Both the position numbers and the translations under genes were made by a program. Shown one piece after another: positions 25,422 to 37,243 of a stretch of DNA of 64,000 nt (its first letter is position 1; each line of letters starts with the position of its first letter). A model generated the notes under the pieces. That model was not told the origin of the DNA. It was given only the letters and a program-made list of their open reading frames with translations, and did no database searches. The stretch comes from Sphagnum compactum (taxonomy: Eukaryota > Bryophyta > Sphagnopsida > Sphagnales): the NCBI GenBank assembly GCA_965153455.1, contig OZ234494.1:1116001-1180000 (forward strand), given 5' to 3'.

Positions 25422-25674
25422 GGATAAACTTTTCAACACTTGCCCTTAAACACTACATTCATATCCTAAATGAGAAATCATCAATATAATCAATCATCCC
25501 TTCATCATATCTTAAATTTTTAACTAGATCAACTATTACTTATGTTTGTATCCCTTTCAGGGAGTTCTTTAACCTAGACTCCATCTTCCTTTTGTAAAAA
25601 CGACACATCAATTGCATTTCTATATTTCACATGTTTATTTTTAGAAACTTTTAGACCTAGGAAGTCAACAAACG
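25422..25674. repeat. Dispersed repeat, copy 2
   Basis: This is the same 253-bp sequence as at 1-253, in the same orientation. Because both copies end near the same right-hand string, that edge is probably a real repeat boundary. The left boundary cannot be judged, as the other copy is cut by the window edge. Confidence 0.85.
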
Positions 25675-25779
25675 TTTTTTTAGTGTTGTTAAGACATGAG
25701 GTGCATTCCCCTAGTCTCTAATTTTTTTCAATAAAATGTGTTTGGCTCTTGCATGAAATTTGGGATTTTTGCAAGCACA

Positions 25780-27830
25780 ATAATATTTTGATTATTTGAA
25801 AAAAATGTTGTAGGAGGAGAAATGCCATTTGTTAGGCTTTTTATGTGGCAAATGATAATAAACCAGAGGATGGCAAAATTCCTCAAGTCATAAGATGTCA
25901 TTTGTGTTACAAAACACTTGTGCTATATAATCCAAGAACAAAACTAAGGAAGGGACTAATTTCATATTATAAGACTAATGGATATTAGTTTTGAAAAAAC
26001 ATGTGGATGTAGAACACAATTTGCTTGCAAAAAAACCTGATGAGGAAGTGAATACTTCAAAGAGAATGAAGTTGAAAAACAACTAGCTAAAAAGAGGAAA
26101 AATGTATCTTCATTTGAAATTTTTAAATTTTTCTTTGCAAAATTCCTTACAAGAAGGATGAAATGCAATAGAAACAATTTTTTGAAGATCTAGCCTTGCT
26201 GATTGTTAAAGTTATTTGCATGTACATTTTTTGGAAGTTGAAGTGATTTGCTTTACAATTGAATCTTCACATTACCTTTCCTTCTATAATAACTTTTTCA
26301 CAAGAGATTTTGCCAACCTTGGTTTAGATTACAAAAGATGTTTATGTTTTACCAAAAAGTTTCTGATGTATGTTAGCTACTACATGTTTTGATTTGTGGA
26401 TGTCAAAAGGTGTTTATGACATTTTTGCCTTGGTCATTAACTTTTTGAACGAACATTGGCAACCTAAGAAAGTGACAATTGGTCTCTTTGAAACAAGAAA
26501 AACAACATGTCAAGTCTTAGTTCGAAATTTGAAAAAACTCTTGGATTCTTATGGGTTAAATAAAAAGATCATTGTTTATGTAAAAGTTAAAGGGGCAACC
26601 TTAAACTCTATGATCATAGCTCTCAAATCTATTGTTAATTATGAGGTTTTAGCATTGGAAGAAAGTTTCAATGGCATCTGTTTTGGTCATGCATTTTCCA
26701 AAACATTTAAGTATGCTATTGCTAAAGAGAAGGTATGAAAAAGTTATAAGTATGTCTCAATCAAATCTGTGCAATTTAATATCCAAAAATGTATAATGTG
26801 GCCAAAAAAATATAAAAAGGGAAACCAAGAATGATGAAAACTTGTATTGAGTTTGGAATTCAACCAAGGAAACTGAATACACCTATTAAAATAAGGTAAG
26901 TGTTTCTTTATTCATCTTTTTATGTTGAATACTTTGTATTATTAAATAAATAAAGAAATATAATTTTTAAAATTAACTATTTGAATTATTTTGCAAGTAG
27001 GGTAATGTTATTCCAAGAGTTATTATCATGTGTTACAACATGCAAACTAATGTTCGAAAGTTTAATCGTGTTCCTCTTCCTGTTATATGGTTCATTTGTT
27101 AAACAATAGTTGATTTTTTGAGCCTTGATATCTGTGTTTGCATCTTGAACCAATCCGTTGGAAATTGGTTATTATTAGATGCCTTGAATTCTGCCATCAC
27201 CATGAGTTTTAAAGCTAGGGATGAAATGTATTTGAGACCTTCTTTTGAATCCTTCATGAATGATAACATTGGATTTTTTTAAGAAGTAGCAACCCTTGCT
27301 TCTAACATTAAATCAAAAGTGTTTGGGGTTTTAGATTCTTTCCTTTCATTCTTGAGGAATATGAAGACAAGAAAACACACTACATGTTGTCTTTGATGTT
27401 TGACCCTAAGTTCAAGAATCTTCATCTTGTTTTTTCATATGTTGGTAAATAACAAGGAATGTTTATTATGGAGCAGTATGATAGGAGAACGCAATATCCA
27501 ATTTTGGTCAAGTCATACAATCACAAGTTTACATCTTGTTGGAGATACTGCTTCTGGTTTTGCAGATCAAGTTGATTAGGACTATGGATTAAATATTTTC
27601 CAGATGACTAGCAACAACGCTAAAATTGCAAAGGAAATTGTAAAAAGGGAATTGGATCTTAGAAGGTTTCATGTGGATCTGAAAGATATAAAAGACCTTT
27701 TTCAATGGTGGGACAAACATGAGTTTAAATTCCCTATAGTTGGCTTTTTTACAAAACAAATATTAGGAATTGTAGGTTCCCAAATTGAGATTAGACACAT
27801 TTTAATGAATCTAGGGTAGGATGTAATATG
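25780..27830 (+). pseudogene. BED-finger hAT transposase, degenerate
   Basis: A decayed plus-strand transposase can be followed through several frames. About 25880-25985 reads IRCHLCYKTLVLYNPRTKLR, a BED zinc-finger-like CxxC segment. 26370-26738 is open for 122 codons and contains DLWMSKGVYDIFALVINFLN, followed by the SYGLNKKIIVYVK core typical of plant hAT catalytic domains. About 27200-27530 holds eroded core fragments (ARDEMYLRP, MLSLMFDPKFKNLHL). 27604-27819 gives ELDLRRFHVDLKDI and GFFTKQILGIVGSQIE, the start of the C-terminal dimerisation region. Multiple stops and frameshifts make it non-functional. Terminal inverted repeats were not identified. It is not a close relative of the hAT remnant at 8.8-10.3 kb. 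Confidence 0.82.
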
Positions 27831-28281
27831 CCATCATGGTGGAGTTCATAGAAAAGGATGAAATTGTTGGATTTTGAGGAGTTTGAGGAATTTGAAGGGG
27901 AGTTTGAAAGGGGAATAATTGTAGATATGGATTTTATGAACCATGATGGCATTTTTATTATGATTATAAAAAGAAAAACACAAAAAACCCAAAAAAAAGT
28001 TTTTAAAAATATAAAAAACAGAAAACCTTGATTTATGATAATCAATTTGTGAGATCTGCCCTTGTAATAGGTGGTTTGAAATTCTGTGAGACTTGCTGAC
28101 CTTGAAAATTGCCTTATTAGATTTTTTTTAGAATTATGAAAACCTAGGCAATTCTCAAAATGAAATTTTAAAAAAAAAAGGAAAAAGAAGCTAAACGATT
28201 TTCTAAACCTGCACAGAAAACGAGAACCACCCAACATTGGTTAAAACTAAGATAAAATGAGATACATTTTTGGCCTTTCAG

Positions 28282-28577
28282 ACAACATGTTCAACTCCAA
28301 AATAGTTACGAAGTTTCAAAAAAGTCTGAGAATTTCAAAAAGTTTCAAAACAGTTTATAAAAGTTCCATGCCACTTTTCTGGAGCTTTTCTTTTTGTCTT
28401 CTTGTAGGCCATTCACAATTCTAGAACATTGAAAAAAATTTAATTGAAAGTTTAGCTTAGAGAAGGTTACTAAAGTAGTAGAAGAAGCATTAAAGCATAA
28501 AAGCCAATTAAAAGTGCCCCTCAGCTTTGCCTCAGGCATGCATTAATTTCGAGATCACCCAAATTGAACTTAATACT
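28282..28577 (+). repeat. Innermost part of the right arm of the inverted duplication
   Basis: This segment is the reverse complement of about 21440-21720, for example ttggagcttttctttttgtc against its complement, and ctaaagtagtagaagaa. It ends at the target duplication of the 6.16-kb insertion, showing that the right arm once continued directly into 34753 and beyond. Confidence 0.85.
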
Positions 28578-29149
28578 CAAGGGTACGATGAAAAATTAGG
28601 GGATGAAACCCTAATGGTTATGTATAGTACCATCATTTGTCGAAATTTGAAGGTGACAAAACTTTGGCAATTGATGGTGATTGATGATGGGTCTTGTGAG
28701 TTTTTGTTTTTGTGTTTTCTTGTTTTTTTTGCAAGTTATGAACTTGTTGGGATCTTTATGAATGACGATGTTCAATTTGGAGTGAATCTCCTGATGGGTG
28801 AGCTCTATGGGTTGGAGTGAACCAGTAACCACTAGTGCACTAGTTCGCGATGAGGCCCTTCAAACTATTTTGGGGATGAACCAAAAACACATCCTCTTCC
28901 CTTGCCCATGGATTTTTCAGCCCCCTTCCCTGGCTGAAAGTTTTTCCCTCCTACCTACTCCCCCACCCTCCTACCTACCTCCCTCACCTCATTTCCCGCT
29001 CACTCCATCTCCAGAGCTTGGGAGAGCTCCCGAGCTTGAGTAGCATAGAGCTTCGAAAAAACGTGAGATATAAGGCTTGAGGAAGGTGGAGAGCTCAACG
29101 TTGAAGGAATGTGAAGAGGAGAAAATAAGAGGAGCACTTCATCCCAAAT

Positions 29150-29870
29150 GCAAAAGCGAGAGAAGAAAGGTAAACTCTCTCCCTTTTTTGCATTTTCTTA
29201 CTTCTCTATAGGTTTTTATTTCTTTGTGTTTTTTTCCTTTTCTTCTGGTTGAGAAGAAGAAAATGCTCAGGAGAAAGCGCTTGAAACGAAAAGGTAGAAA
29301 CAAGAGGCCAGAAGCGAGAACCAAAAGTGAGAGGGCAGAGCGAGAGCTTGAAGGTAAGCTCCCTCCCTTCTTTACATTTTTTTTCATCTCTATGGTTTTT
29401 TTTTTCTTTGTTTTTTTTTCTTTTCTTCTATTTGAGAAGGAGATGCCAGGAGAAAGCGTTTGAAACAGAAGGGTAGAAGCGGGAGCCAAAAGTGAAAGGG
29501 TAGAGTGGGAGCTTGAAGGAAACCTCCCTCCTTTCTCTGCATTTCTTTTCTTCTTTATGGTTTTTTTTTTCTTTGTTTTTTTTTTTCTTCTGCTTGAAAA
29601 GAAGAAGATGCCAAGAGAAAGCGTTTGAAACAAAAGCGTAGAAGCGGGAGCCAAAAGCGAGAGGGTAGAGTGGGAGCTTGAAGGAAAGCTTCCTCCCTTC
29701 TCTGCATTTCTTTTTTTCTCTATGGTTTTTTTTTTTCTTTCTTTTCTTCTGCTTGAAAAGTAAAAGATGCTAGGAGAAAACGTTTGAAACAGATGGATAG
29801 AAGCAAGAGCCAAAAGTGAGAGGGCAGAGCAGGAGCTTGAAGGTAAGCTCCTTCCCTTCTCTTGGTTTTT
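29150..29870. repeat. Tandem array, about 165-bp unit, 4-5 copies
   Basis: Repeat anchors gagcttgaagg(a/t)aa fall at about 29337, 29502, 29667 and 29824, with a more diverged first unit from about 29160. Each unit alternates a purine-rich half (gggagccaaaagtgagaggg) with a pyrimidine-rich half (ctccctcccttct, then T-runs and ttctt). The strong strand asymmetry opens long spurious ORFs on both strands. No protein family is recognisable. Confidence 0.85.
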
Positions 29871-29918
29871 TTTTATTGTTTTCTTGTGTGTTTTGTCTTC
29901 TTTGTGTTTGAGAAGAAG

Positions 29919-30334
29919 AAGACGACGGCAATGTGCTATCGTCTTCTTTTGTGGTGGTGTTGTAGAGAAGAAAAAGACGATGGCAATGTGTTGTTGTCTT
30001 CTTCTATGGTGTTGTTGCAACGAAAAAGGCGATGGCAACTTGTTGCCATCGCCTTCTTCTCTACTGGTGTTCAAGCAAAGAAGGCAACGATAACTTGCTA
30101 CCGTTGCCTTTCTTTTGTGTTAGAAAAGAGTAAGACAATGACAATGTGTTGTTGTCTTCTTCTGTGGTGCTATTGGAACAAAGAAGGCAACGACAACAAG
30201 CTGCCATCGCCTTCTTCTCTGTGTCTAAGAAGAAGAAGAAGAAGAAAAAGAGGACGGCGTGGTAACGCGCTGTCATCTTCTTCTATGGTGGTGTTCTAGC
30301 GAAGAAGGCGATGGTAGCTTGTTGCCATCGCCTT
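29919..30334. repeat. Array of eight consecutive hairpin units
   Basis: Units at 29919-29945, 29974-30000, 30026-30055, 30081-30110, 30132-30158, 30184-30213, 30250-30280 and 30305-30334 each form a stem-loop; the third has a perfect 13-bp stem around cttg. The period is about 45-65 bp. The fourth stem base is A paired with T in units 1, 2, 5 and 7 and G paired with C in units 3, 4, 6 and 8. The sixth position also covaries in most units (G-C in 1, 3 and 8; A-T in 4 and 5; G.T in 2; mismatch in 6). Units are joined by ttcttctNTggtggtgtt-like linkers. No known RNA family was recognised. Confidence 0.75.
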
Positions 30335-30904
30335 CTTCTTTAGTGGTGTTAAGGTTTAATTTGGTGGTTTTTAGGTGTTTATAAGGTTTAGGGCACAACA
30401 AAGGAAGAGTTTATTGTAAATGCAGTTCAAGCTAAGATGCAACGTTGCCATCTATACACTGCTCGTCATGCAAACAAAGGCTAAGGGCTACAAATGCAGC
30501 AACTTCTTACAGAATTAAACACGAGATTATAGATAATGATATGGTTTAGGGTTTCCACTTTATATAGTTAGCTAGGTTTCGTTAGCCTTTTCATTTTTTG
30601 GACTACCCAATTTTTGAATTTTGTTCTTTTGATATATTATAGAGAACCTTTTTTTTATTATGTTTTTTAGCATTTTTTGATCCATTCATATTTGTACATC
30701 TTTTATCAATATAATATTTTCTTCTAGTCACACTTGTTTGATGGGTATATGGTTAATTATATGTCTTTTTTTTCATAATCTTCTTAGTATTTTAGATGTA
30801 AGAATCAAAACTTAAATATGCCATACGAATAGGTAACATTAATTTGTCTGAGGTTTACAAAGATCAAAATGAACATTGTACAATACCTACATCCTTTGTA
30901 TAAG

Positions 30905-31160
30905 GTCATTTCAAATATGCAATACCCACATATAGGTTTTGTAAATAGTTGCTAATTTTTTTACATCCATTGCAATACCAGCATATAGGTCTTATAAATA
31001 GTTGGTTTTTTAAACATCTATTGTAATATTCGCATATAGGTTTAATAGTTCATTTTTTTAATATCCATTACAATACTCGCATATAGGTCCATAAATAGTT
31101 GTTGATTTTTAACATCTTGTGCAATACTTGCATATAGGTTTCCATTGTAATATTTATGGG
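30905..31160. repeat. Tandem array, about 50-58-bp unit, 5 copies
   Basis: Five diverged units share gcaatac(c/t)(c/a)gcatataggt followed by aaatagttg and a T-run, then acatccattg. Located inside the 6.16-kb insertion, it has no coding potential. Confidence 0.8.
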
Positions 31161-31494
31161 ACTCACATGACATAATAATTTAGTTTACTATCAACAAATA
31201 ATGTCATAATTAAGGAATTACAAAAAAATAATTTTAGATAATATAAATGATTGATTATCATATTTAAACAATCAGTTATTTCATAATATAAATTAACTGA
31301 TTATTTGGTTGAATTTTAATTATTCAGATAATTAAAATTTAGATCTAAAAATCAAATGAATAATTTGATATTTAATTTATTATCTTAATTAAATTTTTTA
31401 TGTTGATAAGTTATTCAAATCATTATTTTTGATAATTATTCATGATAATTAATTGTCATAAAATTAATTTAGATATATATAAAGAAACATATTT

Positions 31495-31790
31495 TGGGTA
31501 CCCAAACCACTTATTTTGAAGTGACCTTACATGTGGATATTGCATTTACGGTTGATTATTCACCTAAGGTTGTCTAAATCACCTATGGATTATTTCAAAA
31601 TGAACTTGCAGCAGGAATTGCATATAAGTTTTGGTTTTCATTGAAAGGCCACCCAAACTACATACTAGTTATTTCGAAATGACCCTACATGTGGGTATTG
31701 CATTTAAAGTTGGGTCTACACCTTAAGTTACCTAAATCACTTAAGGGTTATATTAAAACAAACTTGAATATGGGTATTGCATTTAGGGTA
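31495..31790. repeat. Diverged duplication, about 160-bp unit x2
   Basis: Each unit reads cccaaac.ac....ttattt.gaa followed by atgacc.tacatgtgg.tatt and gcattta. A second half-unit repeats ctaaatcac and ttgcat. Each unit may itself be a doubled 80-bp motif. It is non-coding. Confidence 0.7.
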
Positions 31791-33169
31791 ACAAAAAAAA
31801 GGTATTTCTATTACCATTTGGTAATATTTCCAAGTTAAGTTCTTTCATTTTTAAAAAAAAAATATAAAATGACATTGTATTGTTTTACATATGTTTAAGC
31901 CTTAAAAATTCCACCCAAAATGCACCTTAGATTTATTTTAATTATTATAAACTTGTAAAAAAAATGTTAATTAATTTATATGTCCTAAACTCTAAACTTA
32001 AACCATAATTCTAACATTAAATAGTAAATTTTACATTAAACCCTAACCCCATGTAGCATCAATGTGACCAATTTTGCATTATGTTCATTTTTATATATGT
32101 TAAATCATACTATAAGGTGAATAAATAATTTTGAAAACATGAATTTCATGATGTATTGGTGGGGAATCAAATATTTAAAAAATATTTTTATGTTTCATGG
32201 TTAATGAATTATCACAATATGATAATGGGTATTACATTTAAACAAAAGTGGGTTAGGAAATATTGAACTTTAACAACTATGGAACATATGGAAACAAAGG
32301 AGATTCATAATTATGTTATAAATCTAAACAAGTGGTAAAAATAAAAACCAATACAATGAGCAAAGTCTAAAGTATAAACCTTAAGCCTTGATATATATGA
32401 ACCAAATTCCCAAACATTAAATCACAAGGCATAACCCTAAAAATCCAAATGATATTTTTCCATAAGCCCTATTACAACCTTAATTATACAAACCTTAACA
32501 AAACATAATCCGAATGATTTATGTCCTAAACCCAAAAAACTATACAAAGTATACAAATTATATAATGTAAAAGAAAAAAATTCAAAAAAACATAGGAAAA
32601 ATTTTAGAAACCAAATTTTAAAGCTTTTAAATTACAAAAATTTACTCACCAAAAGAATACCTTAATATTCAAAAACAATCAAATAAATTTTGTAAAAACC
32701 AAAAGAAAAGATATGTCTCTTACCTTTGTGTGATCTCTCCAAACTAATTTTTTCCACTCTTTTTCAAAAAGATATAGAATGAAATTATATTACTTCTCAT
32801 ATGTTTAAACACTAAAATTTTCCCCCCAAATTTAGCCTAATTTAGGTTAATTACTATAAATTTGTGAAAATTTGCTAACTAATTTATGTGTCCCAACCTT
32901 AAACCTAAACCTTAATTCAATAATACATATTTATAACAATTACATGAAAAGATGTACTATAATGTCCATTCCATAAATAAATTAGATAAATAAAATTTAA
33001 TAAAATATGCATTAACTAAACCAAAATGGCTGCAATTATGGCATTGTTCCATTGTAAATTGTTTGTAATAACTACATATGGGAACCTATGTTCATCATCC
33101 ATGAATTAAGGCCCACAGTAATAAATTGATAGGTAGGATTGGGGGGTTGGGGGGTGGGAAAAGTGAGTA
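31791..33169. other. Very AT-rich interior of the large insertion
   Basis: No ORF of interest was seen. Irregular cctaaac/aaacctaaacctta strings occur near 31980-32050, 32350-32530 and 32890-32920; they are not a regular telomere repeat. A G-run tract (ggggggttggggggtggg) sits at about 33140-33160. Confidence 0.45.
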
Positions 33170-33735
33170 GGTAATTAATTAGGTATTTGGTTATGTAAAA
33201 AAATAGGTAGGTAGGTCAACATAGTGGTAAGTAGAAGGTGGGTGCATAGGTAGGTAAGTAGGTATATAGGTTGGTAGTTGGGTTAGTACGCAGTTAGTAA
33301 GTAAAAAAGAAGTTCAAGGAACAAGGTAAATAGGTTGTTAGAGTAGATAAATATGTAGGTAGGGAAGTTAGTAGGTAGGAAGAAAGTTAAACTAACAAGG
33401 TAACTAAGTAGATAGGCAAGTTAATATGTAGAAAACAAGATATTTTATCAAGGTGATTAGGTTTGTAAAATACTTATGTCAATAGGGTGCTTGTGTATAT
33501 AGGGTTGGTAAATAATAATGTAACTAGGTCAGTAGGGTATGTAGTTAGTACAATGGTTATGTAAGTAAGGAAGTTAAGTTAGTAAGGTATGTAGTTAACA
33601 GGGTAGCTAGGTTAGTAGGGTAGGTAGTTAATATAGTTAGGTCAGTAGGATAACTAGTTATTAAGGTATTTATGTTAGTAGGGGATAATTAGTAAGGTAC
33701 CAAGGTTGGTACAGTACTTATGAGGGTAAGATGGT
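33170..33735. repeat. GGTA/GTTAGTA tetranucleotide-rich tract 3
   Basis: It is homologous, unit by unit, to the tract at 10365-10850. The segment after ataactagttattaag diverges from the orphan copy, marking the left edge of the roughly 600 bp missing there. Confidence 0.85.
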
Positions 33736-34034
33736 GAGTAGGGTAGCTATGTGTGAGGTCAGGTCCAAGGAAAAAATAGCGAAGAACAAAACCCCCAAAA
33801 AAAAAGAATAATGGTCAGCAGTGAAAAGAAACGGACTGTGATGAACCCCATCTGACGTCAAATGAAAACACGTAGCTCATCCAGTGGATTGAAAGGTCAA
33901 CTGGTGCATTGGTGACTGCTGGTTCACTCTGGCCAGCTCTATGTGATGTGGAGCAACCGGTCAGATCTTCTTTGTTGGATGTCAATCAAGTTTGAACGGT
34001 GGTTGAAGCCACAAAGGGTTACAAAGTTTCTGCG

Positions 34035-34187
34035 ATGAAGGGAAGTTTTTCAGCACTCATTGTGGCTTGGTTTTTAGTTTTAGTTTTTGGATTTGGTTCT
34101 GTTGAAGGTTTTAGTTTTGGGAGTAAGAGGGGACACATTGGAAGGAAAATGCCAGAAGGTGTGAGTTTCATAAATACTGAGGGCTGA
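34035..34187 (+). CDS. Small secreted-peptide-like ORF (50 aa), hypothetical
   Basis: An ATG at 34035 opens 50 codons ending in TGA. The N-terminus is M-K-G followed by a clear hydrophobic stretch (SALIVAWFLVLVFGFG) and a small-residue cleavage-like site (SVEG). The remaining tail of about 25 residues is basic and contains FGSKRGHIGRKMPEG. This is the layout of a short secreted signal-peptide protein, but I recognise no known peptide family. It lies inside the 6.16-kb insertion and is missing from the otherwise collinear copy at 10.3-12.1 kb. It could equally be a first exon or chance. No promoter evidence is visible. Confidence 0.3.
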   Translation: MKGSFSALIVAWFLVLVFGFGSVEGFSFGSKRGHIGRKMPEGVSFINTEG

Positions 34188-36944
34188 TAGAATTTTCGTT
34201 GCACTATTCATCCTTTAGAGTGTTTCACAATAAAAGTAGGAGCTTATGATTGGGGGGATGATAGGGATCTTGAGAGTGATAGAGTTTGGCAGAACAAAAC
34301 TCTTGGGGATTAAGTGGGGATGAGAGAACAGAGCGCGGATTCTCAGGAACTCAAATGCACATTGTGCATTTGTCCCGGGTGGTATTTCATCTGTGAATCT
34401 AGTAGGGGTAGTGGATTGCATCAGACAAATCCCTGGGGAAAAGTTTATCTACAGCAGGAGATACTATCAAATCTTCTCTCACACCATGTTCTCAAATCCT
34501 CAAGGTCTTTTGATTGGTAGGCATTTAAGGGTGTCGCATTCTGTGGGGTGATCGGAGTCTGTGAGGATGGAGCTTGTTGTTTTGCCAACACTGTCAGTGG
34601 AAATTCATGAGAGAAGGATTCGAGTGATCTGACCCCGTAGGCTCTTAGAATTTAACCTTATATGCAAGTGATGTGGATTGTGTTCAAGGTTATGGACTTT
34701 TGATGTGATGAGAACTTAACTTACATGTGCCCCTGTTTTTTCGTTACAAGGGTTTCTTCAATAACACATAGTCTGAACAGCCAATGAAACCCATTCAGTG
34801 ACCCTATGCTCCAAGGCTCCAAAAGGGGAAAATGGACATTCCAACAAAGATTGCTCCAGAAAGTTGTTCCAAAAAGTTGAAATTCTATAAAGACAATGGA
34901 TGAATATGTAAAGCCGGATAGATTGTGACAAATGATGGATCAAATGTGAAAATTGTTGTACTATGCATGCACATCAATACCGTTATGTAAAGTCTAACCT
35001 GAGACTTTCCAAAATATTTTATAGACAACAACCTCTGTAACAAGCATGCCCAAACTTGTCACACGTGTTTAGTTGCAAGACCTGCTTGAGCAATCTGCTG
35101 CCAACCCAAAAAACATTCAACACTACAACTGACCTATCACATGGACAGAGTGCGCTCCACTATTAAGAAATTGATGCAACAAAGTTTTAAAGTCTCTAGA
35201 AGTACACAATCTGCTGCCAATGAAAATAAAATTTTCATTACAACTAACCTATCACATGGATGGAATGCACTATATTGCTAAGAAATTGACACAACATTGT
35301 CTTTAAGTGCATTAGTGCAGTAAGCTTGCTAAACTTTATTAATGAAGGCTTCAATTGGGGAGAAGGGGATGACATAAAGGGAGAGAATCTTATGAGTCCC
35401 TTACTCATTGGGCATAGATAAAGGGGGGATGGGCCATGTAGTTGTCCCAGTTCAAGGGAAAAAAGTAATTTCCATGACAACTGACCTAACACATGGTCGG
35501 AATGTACTATCACTATATGGATGGAGTGTACTCTACCAGTAAGAAATTGATGCAACAAAGTTTTTAAACCCCTTAGTGCGGTAAGCTTGCTAATTATACT
35601 ATTTTATTTTGTGAGCCTGGTTTATTTCTTAAACGTTTTATAAAATTTACTTCCAAAGTAAAACCATATAACAAAATCCCTTAGTTTGAACTGAAGTAAT
35701 TTTTTCTCCTCATTTTCATGGAAATGCAAAAAAGGTGACCCCAGCAGCCTCTTGAGTGAAATGAAGAGCTGAGTAGATGCCACACGCAAACAACTTGGAG
35801 CTTTTGGGGGAAAAGGTGCACCTGCAAGCAAATGGAATCATGTAGCACACACAAAATGTCAAGAAGGATTTGGAGGAAAGATATGATCCGCAGTTCCGTA
35901 GATCCACATGAGGCCTATGCTGGCAAGATGCTTTTTCAATGTATCTCATTTGATTTTATTTTTTATTTTTTGAAGAAGAAGGCAACAGGTTGCGATCACA
36001 ATCGAATGAGCCAACCATGACGAAACACTCAAGGACTACAATACTATTTGTGGTTATTTTCATTTTTTCAGAGAAAAGGTTTTTGGGATGAAATTTTTTA
36101 TAATATGTTATTAAAAATATATATCATTTTTTTAATATATCGCAATTTTTTTATTAACTTTTTATGAGTAATTATTTTTTTGAAAAAATGTACAGATTTT
36201 ATTAAATTTTGCGTTTTGGTTTGAAATTATTTTAATTTTAAATTGTTTATAAATATGTTAATTATTTAATGTTTTTCTTTGTTTTTTTATAAACTATAAT
36301 TTTATTTAAATGTTATGTTCATTACACCCTGTTTATCTTGTGGTAAAGGACATTTAAAATTTTGTTCAATAAATTTTTAATTTTTAAAATTTTTAAATTG
36401 TGAGTGCTTTTTGAGTGTGGATAATCAATTAACATTATTTTATTTGTTTTCTAATAAAAAAATATAAAGAATTTTTTTAATTTAATAATTTATAAAACTG
36501 ATTCCTTTTCATTCAAGTGGTGTTCCAATTCAAAAGTGCTTTACTAAAATCAAAATTCAAAATATTAATTTTTTTTAAAAAAAATTCTTAACATTCATAT
36601 TAATTATTTAACAATACATTTCATGACTAACATGGCATTAAAGTGACACGAAAAAATATATGTAACAAAATTATAATTTTTATAGAGTTTTGACCATTGC
36701 TAGATGTGTTTTTCGACTCATTTAATTGTGACTGCACCCAATAGGAAATTCGACAAACAAGTAAATTCGAGTAACTTGGGTGCCAATACACCCAAGTCTG
36801 CTTTGTTTGGTCCACTTATTTAAACATTCACCTTTGATAAAAAGAAAAAGCTCTTATTTCTTCATCACTTTGTTCTCAAAGTGGTTGGAGGGTTACACAA
36901 TTGTTATACTTTTTTTTGGCAAGGATCTTTGGTGGATAATTTGA

Positions 36945-36952
36945 TATAAAAG
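36945..36952 (+). promoter_or_regulatory. Candidate TATA box of dioxygenase copy 2
   Basis: The string tataaaag lies 292 bp upstream of the ATG at 37244, in a segment otherwise AT-rich and free of upstream ATG-led long ORFs. The orphan duplicate keeps the same string, but copy 1 has lost it. Its function is inferred from sequence only. Confidence 0.45.
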
Positions 36953-37243
36953 TTGTTGTTGCGATGTGAAGGATTACAAATTGTGTTTCTGTGGAATAGG
37001 TGATCATAACTATTTCAGTGATTTTGTGCATTTCAAAGTTCGTTTGTGAAGAAGAAGAAGAGGATACGGGGTCCGGTTGCAGTAGATCTTTAGAGCTTGA
37101 GATAATTGAGTGTGAAAGCTCATGTACTGAAGCTAGCTCTTGCAAAAAAATTCAAGCTGAAGTTGAGGGACTTGAGAGAGAGAGCTAGCTAGTAGCTACT
37201 TCAGGAGACGTCATTAGCAGTAGTAGTAAAGACATTGAGCATC

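Larger units (their letters stand above)
28584..34746. mobile_element. 6.16-kb insertion with target duplication and imperfect inverted ends
   Basis: The left arm is continuous where the right arm is interrupted here. The insertion is bounded by caaggg at 28578-28583 and caaggg at 34747-34752. Its ends read tacgatgaaaaattagggg and, on the complement, taacgaaaaaacaggggc, which are imperfect inverted repeats. Subterminal inverted similarity also exists (gagtgaaccagtaaccact near 28815 against the complement of about 33905-33945). The interior contains no transposase, only several tandem arrays, AT-rich DNA and one small ORF. The architecture fits a large non-autonomous foldback or Mutator-like element. 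With so degenerate an interior, a composite of several insertions is an alternative. Confidence 0.6.

Noticed and set aside
29139-30074. 311-codon minus-strand ORF rich in Ser, Lys and Leu
   Set aside because: It exists because the tandem array lacks stops on that strand. The sequence simply repeats with the DNA period and matches no family.
29919-30334. CRISPR-like reading of the hairpin array
   Set aside because: Units and linkers diverge together, there are no conserved repeats with unique spacers, and the context is a plant nuclear genome.
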